Source: Branchiostoma lanceolatum
Lineage: Eukaryota > Chordata > Leptocardii > Amphioxiformes > Branchiostomatidae
Reading direction: 5' to 3'
DNA: 64,000 nt
NCBI RefSeq assembly: GCF_035083965.1
Contig: NC_089735.1
Location: 5,048,001-5,112,000 of the forward strand
The notes under the pieces were generated by a model. That model made no database searches. It was not told the origin of the DNA and was given only the letters and a program-made list of their open reading frames with translations. The position numbers and the translations under genes are program-made. Of the stretch, positions 22,484 through 34,570 are shown piece by piece (the stretch's first letter is position 1; the number at the start of each line of letters is the position of its first letter).

Positions 22484-25400
22484 TTATGGACCTGGTTTTG
22501 GCAGATTGTTGTTGATGTTTGGCAGCCTTGACAAGGCACTGTTGAGACAATATTTCAGCTGAGTCTGCTGGATGTGGTCTGGATACACCAGCATCTGAAA
22601 TCCAGTGAACTGCCGGTCTCTCTTGCCTGCAGGGTTGAAGATAACGCTGAAGGACGTGCCAGCTAACTTGATTGTTTCTGAGGGGAAATTCATCCACAAT
22701 TAGGCCACACCAATTTAATTTGTTGGTTTTCGGAATCGCCCAATCCCCCCAAAAAAATTTCACAATGCCTCCCATTCAGGAAATTTTTACTCACTACATT
22801 ATTATGAAGCCATTCAACAATTTTCTAGTACAGTATAGCAAAATGGCCTAAATGCCTTTTGCCTGCCAATGTTTTTATTTCAGTTGTTTCTTAAAGAACC
22901 AGGAATGCAGATGTTTAAAGTCTGATACTAATCAAAGTTGTTGATATAAACTATTGGCAGTTGGGAAAATATACAATATCTTCCTTTCCCCATTCCCCAC
23001 TGAACTTCACATTTGGGCATTAAAAAAACTATCATTCAATCTAAATCCAATCAAGACAATACTATGGACCTACAACAAATTCCCTATATCAATACGAGCC
23101 AGTCACTCACCGAGTTTGTTGGAGTTGGTGTTGAAGGAACGACTGCCTCCATCATTGTTAATCCGTAAGTCATCATCTCCAGAAAGGGTGAGGTTGAGGA
23201 ACTTGATGAACAGAGCCTTTGCTGTAGAGCAACATGTTAACATGGGCTTGATATGAAGATAGCAATAGGAAGAAACATACTACATAAAATACTGGGATTA
23301 GATAGAATCTGCACTAGCAATTGGAGTACTACAATGGTAGCCTGGTATCCAAACCTATTATACCGGCAGCTCCCGAGTCTTCTCTCTGCAAGGAGACTTG
23401 GGAGCTATAATAGATTTGCATACCAGGCTACAGGAATGGGCTGGAATCCTGTCCTACATATATTTGCACTAAACCCAGATTTACATACTACAGGAGCCCT
23501 TGACCATGTTATAGAATCATAATTCTATTGTCAGCTCAACAGAATGTCCCTTACCATTCTCACCCTGTGCTGCCACATTACAAGACTTCATAGGTGGATG
23601 TGGCTGAGTTCCATAGCCAAGAGTCTGAATGATGTAGGGAGGCTTGATGTCCGCTTTTTTTAGTTCAGAACACAGCTCGAGTACAGGGCATTGGGTCAGA
23701 GGAGGCATGGTCTCGCTTGGCTGTTCTGATAGTTTTAAAAAAAACATTCAACAAAAAAAACATCACGATTCAAATGTTGACTGCATTGCTCTTGCTATTC
23801 TTTGTCATGTTATATCACTGTCTTAGATAATTGAAAACACTGTACAATACATAATATAAGAAACATTGTAAATTTTATATGAATCAGCAAACATTCTAAC
23901 AAATTTGACAACAGTCAAAATGAAATCAAAGTGATTGAATAAGCCAGATAAAGATTAACCCAAAGACAGCTATACCAAAACGTTCAATGCAGATACATGT
24001 AATAACAATTCTAGAACTGTTACTGGCTCCAATTTTACATAACTTAGTCATCTCTTGCTCAAACTGCTTGCAGTAAAAGGATTTCCTAAGCCACACTTTC
24101 TTAGGCTGTATTGCTTGATTTGTCCATATGTATGAAATTACTGATTTAGGTCATTGGCTATGTGTAGGGCGTTTATGTTTTCTGTTTGTTTGTTTGTCTT
24201 GGTGTGTGTTCGAGTTTGTCCCAACTGGTCCAACAAGAGTGGCAGGAAGTCAGTGAGAGGGAAGATGACCACAAAGGTCAGACTTGCTGAAGTGACAGGA
24301 AATAGAGGTCAGAGTTGGTTGAAAGTCCAGGTCATTGGAGAGGCTACTAATTCAAAGGGGGTTTATTGTTTTTTGTCTGTCTGTCTGTCTGTCTGCATTT
24401 TTGTAGCTACTAGTAGCCATTTGATAGTTAACATAATTGTCACTCCAGTTCTGATGACAGCAGAATGCCAAAGAACTGGTCACGTACCGGTACTTGGTGT
24501 GTCCACTGCTGGTGTGGCGTTCAGGAATGTGAGCTCTGCCTCACCTGGCTGGACGGACATTATGAATATCTTTAACCACAAATCTAACCTGTGGACTACA
24601 GGAAAGCAAACACCAAAGCATGGTCAACTATGCCCATCATATCAGACTGCTGTCCATCTTATTCTAGTGTTCTTGCCAGCCTGAAGTGATGCTCATTAGA
24701 AAACATGAATTGGAAAAAGTGGCAATGCAAAGATTCAAGGAATCTACTGTGCAGGCTCAGGTACATTAACAACATCACATACTGAAGTAGGGAGAATCTG
24801 CTTTTTGAACACAATGTTGTCTCCAGTTCCCATCTTAAGCTGGAGAAAATGCCACGACACTGACACGTTGTGGTGCTTGTCGGTACTCTCCCTTGCTTCA
24901 GTTAGACTGTCGGATGCACAAACAGCACAATAATTAAAGCATTTTATAATGAACTGGTCTGAAATCCTGTCAATAACCCCAGTCTGCATGGATCAATCAT
25001 TTTAGAAATATTATTAAAGTCGGTGGTACTAGTTTAAGGAGAGTCAAATTCAATATAAACTAATCAGACTTATCAATAAGAGTGGGACATCTTACACTCT
25101 AATCAAGCTGATTGGTCCCAGGTTACCAGTATATGATCAAAGTCTCAGAAATATAACTCAACAGCCAACAAGAATCAAGAATTTCATTATTTCAGCAGAT
25201 CAAATATAAGGAAATGCTTTTAAGTCATGAAAGAGCCTCATGCATACTTTAATAAGAGGGCCCAGGAAATTGTCTATGCAAAGCTATGTAACATTATTAG
25301 ACTTACATAACGCAATGGCGCCTTTCAACACTAATGTACATGTGCATCTACTGATTATAAAGACCCTGAATTATCTGAACAGAATTCAATGAAACCATCA

Positions 25401-26005
25401 ACATTTTCATTTGAAGTTCTGAGTACTTTGTGGCCGTCATTTTATAGCACAAAACAGTCTAACAGTTAGTAGGGCTCAACAACAAATGTTTTAAATTGCC
25501 ATCAAATGTACAGTCAAATTTTAATGTTACAACTTACATGCAGCATTTTTTTGTCTGTGTCCATTTGGGTTTAGTGGTGACTAATATCTAGCCCACCAAA
25601 ATATTCTCTTGCATTTTCTGGCATATTGCATGGCATTTGATATCTATCCGATTAACTATGTAGATATTAACTGATAATGAGCACATAAAACCCTCTACAT
25701 TTTTTCCACAGTAAAAGTAACCAAATGCTTGTAGACTTGAGGGTTTATGGAATATTATCTATCAGGTTAACTGTTTTAATTTTGATTTGAAAGTGACCAG
25801 TCTTACTTCATATGTATGCATGTGACTGTATTTATTTCTTTTACATGTATAACCAATTTCAGGTCTACCCCCATAGAGCCATACAAATAGACAGTTGGTA
25901 AAATAAAAATGAAGGTCCTCACCCAGCATGGTCCGTTGCAGCAGGTGTCCTGCTGGAAAACACTAGCAAGACCCAGATGATGACCAGCAGAAAAAAGAGT
26001 TTCAT
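22484..26005 (-). CDS. Secreted CUB-domain protein, five exons, not recognised
   Basis: I assembled this gene from the - strand. Coding exons in order are 26005-25923, 24906-24783, 23720-23555, 23221-23111 and 22677-22484. All junctions are GT-AG, the phases agree (2, 0, 1, 1) and the product is 225 aa. Residues 1-23 form a signal peptide (charged start MK, then LFFLLVIIWVLLVF, then a polar region). Residues about 86-194 read as a CUB domain: Cys86 and Cys116 around GYGTQPHPP, a strand LFIKFLNLTL followed by acidic DDDL, and the closing FTGFQMLVYP. The usual second cysteine pair is not evident. NVS and NLT sequons support secretion. AATAAA on the - strand at 22289-22284 lies 200 bases past the stop. 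CUB domains bind proteins or glycans; the partner is unknown. The gene lies between two minisatellite blocks. Confidence 0.75.
23337..23431. repeat. Palindromic MITE-like element in CUB-gene intron 3
   Basis: The outer arms (GTAGCCTGGTATCCAAACC on one side, ATTTGCATACCAGGCTAC on the other) and the inner arms (AGCTCCCGAGTCTT against GAGACTTGGGAGCT) pair over roughly 45 bases each. The element fills much of the intron between exons 3 and 4. No clear target duplication is seen. Confidence 0.65.
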
Positions 26006-27689
26006 CCTTTTCCAACTCTTGTTTTGTAGAGTATGCCACCACAGGTAATTCTCTGCTAGATACTGCTTTCCAAGAAAGAATACACAGTGAGAAATTGCAA
26101 TTTAGTGAAACTCCTTTTTTGTAGAAAGGGGGGAAATTAGGCAGATGTAGAGTGTTTTTGGTGGTTCTATCCTGCAAACATCTTTGAAATAAATATTCTT
26201 GCAGCAAGGCAAATTGTGTGTCATTTGTCAGATACCACTGGTAGTTAGAATTACCCTTAGATGTTTTTTCTGAAATCAAATACAATTGAAACAAACTCTG
26301 GCATGCAAACAAATACATGTTCGTTTGCTCATGACTTTCTCTGCAGTACCTTTGATATACATTTAGTACTCTGAGACCTTTTCTTTGTTGATGATCTTTA
26401 GGAGACAAGAAAAGACTAAAGAATACCAATATGTCTGCTATCTATGCCAAATGACACTACGCCCAGGCTACGTCTAACCTTCAACAACGTGTCTATTCTC
26501 TAGTGCCAACATTTCAATAACATGGCACAACCCCATTTTTATGGAAAACATCTACAGTTGCATTTGACTTTGGCTCCTTTCTTGGAAGATATCTTGAACT
26601 GACTGGTGTCAATGAAGGACGATGCTTACATCCTCGCATGAAGTTTTCCAAAATTGATGTCCACTATGGGCTTTCTTGGGATGTTTCTGTAGCTCAACTG
26701 GTAGCAGCCTCACACTGGGAAGGGTATCTCTCTTGGAAGGGAATTAAAATGGGGGTCCCGTGTTTGAGGAGGTGCCTGGAGCATGTTAAAGTTACAGGGG
26801 AAGGGCTAGCAACCCCCTCCCCGTAGAAATATACCCTGATACTGAGACAGCAAGGAAACTGTCATCTTTGTGAAACCTCTTTTCGTTTTCTTGTTCATGA
26901 CCACATCTTTATCCAAGGAATCTAAATAGTCCGAAGTACACACTCAGATACTTCAAATCATGGATTATATCATTTATATGTACAAAATGTAATTTCCAAA
27001 GAAAAACACATCTTCAATTACTACAGAATTCACCCTTTTTCCTACGGTTAGACCTTGTTACCAATACAGGTATGGTGGTATGAAGCTTCCTCAGGAGAAT
27101 GTAGAAACAGAGTGTGGAAATGTTTACAGATTGACTTAAATCTGAACTATATCCAGACAATTTCCTTTTCAGGCTCAAAAGAAACAGAAACGTCAAGCAA
27201 TGGGTCTAGTTACATGGTTACCATTGAGGAGAAATCCGTCACAATAACAAAAGTGTAATGCAAACTCTACCGTCTGAAGCTGCCCTTGTCTTAGCGGGCC
27301 ACTACAAGTGCAATTTCATCAGGCTACCATAACGAGACTTGTTTCGACAAATAAACCATTTTAGCAAAGCTGGAAACACAACTTACCCCTGCTGCAACAG
27401 AGCTGACTCTTGTCAAGACTGGCAAATAGGGAAATTTACATCAAAATGCATTAATGGGTATGTGGAATGTTGGGACAAAGCTAACTTTGGCTTTTAAGCA
27501 TACGTCACTGATATTTGAGCCAGACTCATTTACCATACCTATGCAAAGTGCATGCTTTGCTACACTAAGTGCAAGCTTTGCGTAGGTAAACATGCTCTTT
27601 AACATGCAGGAAGTGTACGTACAAGTCAGACAATTTCCCACTAGGGCAAGGGAACTGAGGAAACTAGTTTTACAGAACTGTGGGGAATA
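26006..27689. other. Intergenic stretch upstream of the CUB gene
   Basis: The CUB promoter and any 5' untranslated sequence should lie at its left end; a TTGGAAAG acceptor just upstream of the ATG suggests a noncoding first exon further right. It also contains a SINE at 26677-26865 (GTAGCTCAACTGGTAGCAG head, ATATACCCTGATACTGA tail). The long - strand open frame 25803-26429 overlaps coding exon 1 in a different frame and is not itself a gene. Confidence 0.5.
26677..26865 (+). mobile_element. tRNA-derived SINE copy
   Basis: It has the same head (CTGTAGCTCAACTGGTAGCAG) and tail (GTGTTTGAGGAGGTGCCTGG, ATATACCCTG) as the interrupted copy in SAMD8 intron 1. Because it is uninterrupted, it shows where the GC-rich transposon went into the other copy. 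Confidence 0.65.
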
Positions 27690-28300
27690 CAGTAGGGGTT
27701 AGATCCGTGAGTGCTGAGGCTGGGGAGAAGGAAGGTCTTTCAGCACTAAGGACGGGGAAGTTCTTTCAATACTAAGTGCAGAGGACAGGGTAATGTCCTC
27801 TGGCGCTGAGAATAGGGGACAGCAAGGGTCCTTCAGCACTAAGGACAGGGTACAAGGAATGCCCTTCAGTACTAAGGACTGGGTACAGGGAAGATTATTC
27901 AGCACTAAGGACATGGTACAGGGAATGTCCTCCAGTACTAAGGACAGGGAACAGGGAAGGTTCTTCAGCACAAAGGACGGTACAGGGAATTCCCTTCAGT
28001 GCTAAGATCAGGAAACAGGGAAGGTACTTCAGCACTAAGGTCAGGGGTAAAGGGAAATCCCTCCGGCACTACAGGTAGGGAAGGTTCTGCAGCAATATAT
28101 ACAGGGTATAACTACAAGGGAGGCATTCAGAACTTAGGACATGGAAAGTCCTTCAGCACTGAGAAAGGGTATAAGGAGGGTCATTCAGCACTAAGGAAAA
28201 GGGGTAGGGGATATCCTTCAGCACTAAGCAATTTTTCCAGCACTAAGGACAGGGGCAAGGAAGGTCTTTCAGCATTAAGAACATGTGACAGGAAAGTATA
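27690..28300 (+). repeat. Minisatellite block B (same family as block A)
   Basis: About fifteen imperfect units contain CTTCAGCACTAAGGACAGGG and variants, separated by GTACAGGGAAGGTTC or similar. Orientation and unit match block A about 7 kb to the left. The frames 27699-27971 (-) and 27793-28005 (+) are translations of the repeat. Confidence 0.85.
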
Positions 28301-28763
28301 AAGGGTCTAGCCTGGAGTCAAGCCTTGTTAGCTTTGGTCTGCTCCCAACGTCACCACCCTGGTTTTTATTGTGACAGTCCCTTTTTGCTGATTTCATACT
28401 GTTTGATACCATACCGGTGTCATACACATATACTGCCTATGACATAGATATTTCAACAATAATGTGGCATGACAAACATGTTTTGTTTTGCTTGTACATA
28501 TATGTTATCTCTACACATGGCAGAATTTTCTTAAGACTATATTCTAATATGAAAATGATAACAAAATTACATACATCAATAGGTCCACAAAGGCAAGACA
28601 ACTGTTAAGAATGTGCATGTACATGTACATATACTAGCTTTCTACATGTACTTACTCAGTCATCATCCTTACAATGGTATTATGAAGGCAACAAAGGTGT
28701 CAAGTTAACAAAAACACTGTGTCCTACAAAATGCAATAGTTGTACCTACAGCAGTGGTTACAA

Positions 28764-30142
28764 CTATGATCCCATGAAGGAGATTCCTCTTTCAGTCACA
28801 GTGAATTCACATTTATGTCCTCCTGGCTTTATTGTAGTTGCACTAAAAGTAGTCATCTCTTTACCCCCTTGTTCTGTAGATATATCCTGTTTCACAGCTC
28901 TTGAGAATACATATCGATATTTTATGAGATTTTGCCAAGCATGGGACATGTACTCATAGTGCTCCACATTTTCAACTTTTGTTTTCTCAACTTTTGGGGA
29001 CAATGATGTGGAGTCTTCCTTTTGGCTCTTCCTACTTTTGTGACCAAACAAAGCTTGCTTAGTAGCAATGAGGACAATCCCATAGTCACTGAGGTATCTA
29101 GACAGAATGTCAACACATCGTCTCTGGTTTAGCTCCTGCCCAGATATGCTGTCGTCCGTGCTCCTGTCCAGCCAGTAGAAAGCTGAGATGCTGTCCACTA
29201 TCAGTAAAGACACCTCAGAGGAGGATGCAATGATGTGTTCCAATGAGTGCAGAGTGATCACTAACTGTTCACTGCTGTTGCACCTCACAATGTACAGTCT
29301 GCGCAGGCACTGTTTCACCCTGTCCTCGTCTGTAGTCTCTAACCTGCCTTCAAGTACTGTAACGAGCCGGAGGATGTCAAAGTGGTAGTCAGTGTCAACG
29401 AACACCACGCCAGCCTCCAGCCCTCCCTGGGACGTTGGCAGGATGCACCTGGCTGTCAGGTGCAGCAGCATCTCCGTCTTGGCCGTTCCTTCTGGTCCGT
29501 AGAATTCTATGGCATCTCCCGACTTCGGGCCCGCGTCAGCCCTGAAGAGGGATGTCTCCAGCTGGATCAGTGAAGGTCTGCTGCCCAGCCTAGCCAGCAG
29601 CTGCAACAAGAACAGGGGTACGACTATGAAAATTATGCATTTCATTTCTGGTTATTATTTATTCTACCCTGGAATGAATACGAGTCGCATGCATGAGTTG
29701 AGTACAGTAGAGTTTACGGTCAGGTACTCAGGTGGCATTATAACGTTATGTGTACGTCATGCTTCACAGTGAGTGAGTGAGTGACTGAGTGACTGAGTGT
29801 ACTTATAAACAGACATTTTGTGGAATGCACTTGTTTCTGTAACACAAGCTAAACTACAATTGTGATAGTGTTCAGATATATTGCCAAGACGGATTGACCT
29901 AGGTGGGATATATTTGTGTGTGTTGGGGGTTGAATAATAAAACAAACACAAGCAGAACGTGAAGTTTAGACCTAAGAAACAACACTGTGGATGAGTGTCA
30001 GTCCAATATCTTCATCCCAAACGTTACCTTGTATTATCCTTTGTATAAAATGCTCACATTTCTTCAACGTTTTCTCCAGGAAATAGCTAAAAAGTAGGAT
30101 TTTCTCACGAACCTGTGCTCCACTCTCCCTGGACGCCGCCAT
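28764..30142 (-). CDS. XRCC2: DNA repair protein XRCC2 (RAD51 paralogue)
   Basis: XRCC2 is part of the BCDX2 complex (RAD51B-RAD51C-RAD51D-XRCC2), which supports RAD51 filament assembly in homologous recombination in the nucleus. Coding exons are 30142-30113 (ten codons, MAASRESGAQ) and 29600-28764, with a phase 0 junction; the product is 288 aa (human 280). The second exon opens with LLARLGSR as in vertebrates. It contains a Walker A region GPEGTAKTE (residues 45-53, Lys51), then RCILPTSQGGLE and DTDYHFDILRLVT, then a Walker B region SLLIVDSISAFYW with Asp146. The glycine before the Walker A lysine is alanine here. Human XRCC2 has three exons; exons 2 and 3 are fused here. The ATG lies in GC-rich sequence (GGCGGCGTCC). 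A - strand AATAAA lies at 28370-28365. Confidence 0.95.
29601..30112 (-). other. XRCC2 intron 1
   Basis: This single intron has donor CAG followed by GTTCGTGAG and acceptor TTCTTGTTGCAG. It contains a GAGT/GACT simple repeat near 29770-29800. No other gene is seen in it. Confidence 0.8.
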
Positions 30143-30660
30143 GTTGGGAGGGGCGAGCGCGCCTGTGCAGCCCGCTGCATGCCGGGAAGGTTGGCCATAA
30201 TTAGCGGGAGGACATGTTGGACTTGTCGGAACTTCCTGCTGAAAATCATGGCAAATTTCACGTCTTCTGAGACACCTTCGCTACCTTCTTCCACCCACAC
30301 CGACTCTACAGACGCTTGAGGCCGCCTGGGAGCTGTAGAGACGCCGTGTTCCTGCGATGTCCGTGGCGACAAGGGTTAGCGAGTAGGACTAGCCGTTGAG
30401 GTGGGGACCAGTTCACAAGATTTTTTAGCCAGAGGGTTGGGCAAAGTGACGCCAAAGGAGCCAAAAAATATTGATTTTCTGCGAATTCTCGAGACGCTGT
30501 ACGCCCTCGTACCCTACTAACCTAGTGCGTTCTCTAGTATAAGAGTATTCTGTGCTTGATTTTCTGTATTTGGTGTTGACAGTTCCGTGATAATGATTTC
30601 CTGTGCGTGTGTGAGGGGAGGGGGGGAGAGAGATGGCACGTTTCGCCATATTCTGTCCAC
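30143..30660. promoter_or_regulatory. XRCC2 promoter region, possibly bidirectional
   Basis: The sequence right of the XRCC2 start is relatively GC-rich with CpGs and contains no ORF of note. The CRK/CRKL coding exon on the opposite strand begins at a splice acceptor, so its noncoding first exon must lie somewhere to the left. This block is one candidate place, but I could not fix a donor site. Confidence 0.35.
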
Positions 30661-33600
30661 AGTTTGGTCACGTTTTCTGCTCATACCATCAACTCAGCTT
30701 CATACCGACCCCCGTTTATCCTCCTAGTAGCCAACAGCATCACCAAGACCATTTTAGACATCTGTTTGTGCTTTGGGAGGTTATGATAAAAACTGCTCAA
30801 CTAGAGCACTGTCATATTTCTCATAAGCATGTGTCCATGTATGAAATATAATTTTTATCATGTCACTTACAACAACAACTTACAAGACAAAGAACAAAGT
30901 CATAGTTTTCTTTCTGTCGTTGCTTATGAGACTGTGTACAGAAATGTAGAGCATCTAAGGGATGCTTTCACATTTGATTCTGTTTTATTTTCTGTGCATG
31001 CATAGATACAGTACTACAAAATTATGTCTCACTTCCTGGGTGTCATGTACTTTGGAGCTATGATTTTCTGTAGACAGTGGTTGCATTGACATTATCAATA
31101 AATATTAACTATGTGGGAAATGAAACGGGAGTGAGTCAACTGGTCACTCTGAATTTACAATCTTGAGCTAGGGCAATATCTGATTAGTTTTAATCCCTAT
31201 ATAAATTATAATAGTATACAATATTACTAATTTTTCCGGAATCAGGATGTTTCCCCATCAGGGCATTTCCCAGTTGGCATGGACGTTTTCTGCAATGCAG
31301 ATATTTCCCCATCGTATGCACAATCTATTTTGCTACACGAGACTATATGTTGCAGTTAAGAGTAACATTTGTCTTCAATAGCATTATTTCTTTTACCTCT
31401 TGATGAATTTTCCTGATTTTCGAGGAACGCACCACTTGATGTTGATGCTCACTAAAGTATGTTCATTTACCAGCTTAAGAGGAGAAGAATTCTATGTTTC
31501 TGCACATTTTTTCCAACACACACATGACCGGGAAATGAGACAGTTACTTACAGGGAAACGGAATGTGTATGATGGGGAAACATAGAAATCCTTTTTCCTG
31601 CAAGTACAGTGATATGTCAAATGTCTATTGAACGAGCATCCCTCCCTCTTTATTATGGTATCTTCATTTCTGTTGGAACTTCAGGGTTCTCCCAATACTG
31701 CTAGCTTAGCACCACTATAGCAAACTTCCCAATTTAGGGTGTCTCTTCCCCAATTTCCAAATTATTTTGAAATTCTTCAAAATTCGAAAAGGCTCCTGCC
31801 TACAGCACCAGTATACAGACTGTACTCTAAATTTCTGGGAAGAACCCTAGGCCTGTAACTTAGTTTTTGTTCAACAGCAAATGTGCCTTGCTCTAGGCAT
31901 TGTGTTCATGTTGCCCTTTTCAGTTTTTGTTTCTTCAGTTTCTGTTCCTCAGCAGGACAGGTGTCAGTTTCTGTGAATCTGAATCACATAAATATGACAC
32001 ATGTAATTAGGAGTTACATCTTACTTAAAGATGATCATACAGTCTTTATGATCTTCGAAAACTACTGATGTGTAGAAAAAAATTCATTATTTCAAAGACA
32101 TTTCAAGATATTCTAAACTGATTGACTCAATACAGTATATGAAGTATAAGTGGCCCAGCGACAGTGTTCTTGTGCAAATAAATTTTGTTTGACAAAAGTC
32201 AAACAATCAATCAAACACAGATACTGTGAGGTACGGGTTGCATTACAAGCAGCCCATTATTGTTACAAATGCCTTATCAGCCACCCATTATTGTGTGTCA
32301 TACTGAACCCAAAATTTCCAGTAGTTTGGGCAGTATATGTCTCTGTTTAGAAGATATTGGCTGACTCCAAGTAAGAATCACAAGTGGGACGTGGGGACCT
32401 TAATTTTTATTCAAGTGGTTCTCTGCAATCATGCCTGATAAAAGTACAGTCCCTATCCATGTAATAGAAAACAGATTCGGGCATGTCCCAAGCTCCAGAG
32501 ACAAGAAGCAGACAATATGAAACAATTAGGATCCATAATTCACTTACATGCCTCATTGGTCTAAGCCATATATCATTAGGAAGCACAAATCAAATTTCAC
32601 ATTAAAATTGAAGATTCATGTCCCTTGATGAGGTAGTGAAATCACCAGTTGCCCTTGACCAGGGATCTTCCTGAAGAGGTTAGTACCAAGGTCAAGTCGT
32701 AGGTCTTCATTGTTGCAAATGTCTCAGCCAGTTGTGTGGTAGCTCCTCATGGGTCACGGGCTTTCCTGACGGCTGAAAACTGGAAACATTTGTGGCATGA
32801 ACATCTATATAGAGAAGGAACAGTCTTCAGGAAGGTTTTCATTTTTGATTTAGAATACCAATTTGTTTCCATTGTCTGTTGTTGCTAAATGATTCTAAGA
32901 GATTCATAATGCTGTTCTCAATATTTAAGAAGAAATCAAATTAATAATTAAAGCTACTAATTGCTAGCAAGAGAAATGGAATGTGAAAGGGATTTTTTAA
33001 TGAAATTTGATTTCCAGGTATATTTATCAATGCATGGTATTAAAATGGCAAGAGATGTCCTTGCATTAATATTACATTCTTTATGTATAACAGTCCTTTT
33101 CTATGTCATATTTCTGGACTAACAGCTGCTATAGCTAGCCTGAGTGTCATCCCTGTTAGTTCCAGGGCTCCTATACTCCCCTTGGGAACCCTGGAACTAA
33201 CAAGAATGAAACCCAGGCTAGCTATAACAACAAGAGGGATCAAAAAATGTATTCAATTTTGTAAAATCATTTTAAAATGTCCTGTTTCATAAGTTTTGTC
33301 AGTGGGAACACCCTTATGATTCAAATTTGCACTTACTATTCATCTGTCATGATGTCATCCTTACCTGATTCACTTTCTTCATTCTTAACTGCTCCTAGTG
33401 GTGCCGTATATCAGAATTAACATAATCTAACTATGTAATTTGCCAGTGACTGTGCACTTGATAGCCCAGCCCCAGATGCACTTTGTGAATTTCCCAGAAG
33501 GCAAGCCTCTGTCTATTGAAATAAATTTAGAGGTATGTATGCATTGAGAGGCTTGCATTCTTGGATGCCAATGACTGTTTTCGCACAAACATTGGAAATT

Positions 33601-34553
33601 TTTGGGACTCTTTCAACACAAAGAACTGAACATTCAATGCCAAACAATTGACAGACATAAATGCTATGTGGTGTATGCTGATCATCATCATCAGTCGACG
33701 TGCTTACGTATGCTGATAGTTGTTTAGTAAAACTAAAAGAACTACATGTTCTCCCTAAAGGAGAACAAATCTACTGGAATGTTCCATCCATCTTTCAATC
33801 AGGATAGGTATAAAGGCAGTTAACTTATACTCACAGGAACCATTTTCTTAGCAGTACCTCAATCTTGAATGCCTATCATTGGTCTGTATCCATGATTAAA
33901 GATTCTGTGAGGAAAAATGTGAGTGCAACTTTGAGTTTGAAGTTCACTGTCAGTGAATTGCAGGGTCTTGATGACATCTTGATTGAAAGATTCAAAATAA
34001 GTTAAGGGAAAGGGTGCCTTTTTGGGAGGAGTTAATCAGTCCAGTTGTTGAGTAGAAGAGAACAGCTGTGTCACAGAGGAAAGGATGTTGTTGGTTCTTA
34101 TCTGGTGGGACTGTCCTGTAGCTGATGATTGGTTCTGATTGTAAGAGGATGTCACATCTTCCTGTGTTTGGGAGGTAGAACTGAAATCAGACATTTGCTC
34201 TTAACTGTGTATGGACTTTGGATATTTATGCACTGTAACATGTTTTTGTTTTTGATTAATTGTGGATGATGTTGTGTATAGTGCTTGTGTAAAAATCGAC
34301 ACAATTCAGCTTTTATGTAACGCTGCAAGGTTGATTTAATAAACTGAATTGAATTGAATGTAGCCAAGGCTGCCCTACTATCATTACAGAATATGCTGTG
34401 AAATATGTAATATCCTCTTCATGTGGCTCTCCTCAGACATGTCACTCCCACCTTAACCCCCGCTCTGAAGGAACATATTATACCGGTAGTTTAAGTTTTG
34501 TTATGCTGATGATGACTGTTGTTTTCTTTCTTGTCTTCCCACTTTCTCTGCCC
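30661..34553. other. Intergenic stretch or 5' intron of CRK/CRKL
   Basis: No exon is recognised. It contains a 97-base palindromic element (33130-33226) and otherwise AT-rich, unstructured sequence. If the CRK/CRKL first exon lies near the XRCC2 promoter, most of this stretch is its intron. Confidence 0.5.
33130..33226. repeat. Palindromic MITE-like element
   Basis: The arms TATAGCTAGCCTGAGTG through AGTTCCAGGG and CCCTGGAACTAACAAG through AGGCTAGCTATA pair over about 45 bases with several mismatches. Related arms appear near 19700 and at about 39765-39840, so it belongs to a dispersed AGCCTGAGTGTCATC family. Confidence 0.7.
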
Positions 34554-34570
34554 AGAAACCAATTAAGATG

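Noticed and set aside
24154..24684. 176-codon plus-strand frame as a gene
   Set aside because: It contains a TCTG simple repeat and lies in an intron of the minus-strand CUB gene. Apart from short hydrophobic runs it shows no conserved motif.
25803..26429. 208-codon minus-strand frame as a protein
   Set aside because: It overlaps the CUB gene's first exon in another frame; the shorter frame with a signal peptide and working splice phases explains the region better.
27699..28301. Open frames with repeated FSTKD or LVLKD words as repeat proteins
   Set aside because: They are translations of the minisatellite in several frames and both strands, with no signals of coding.
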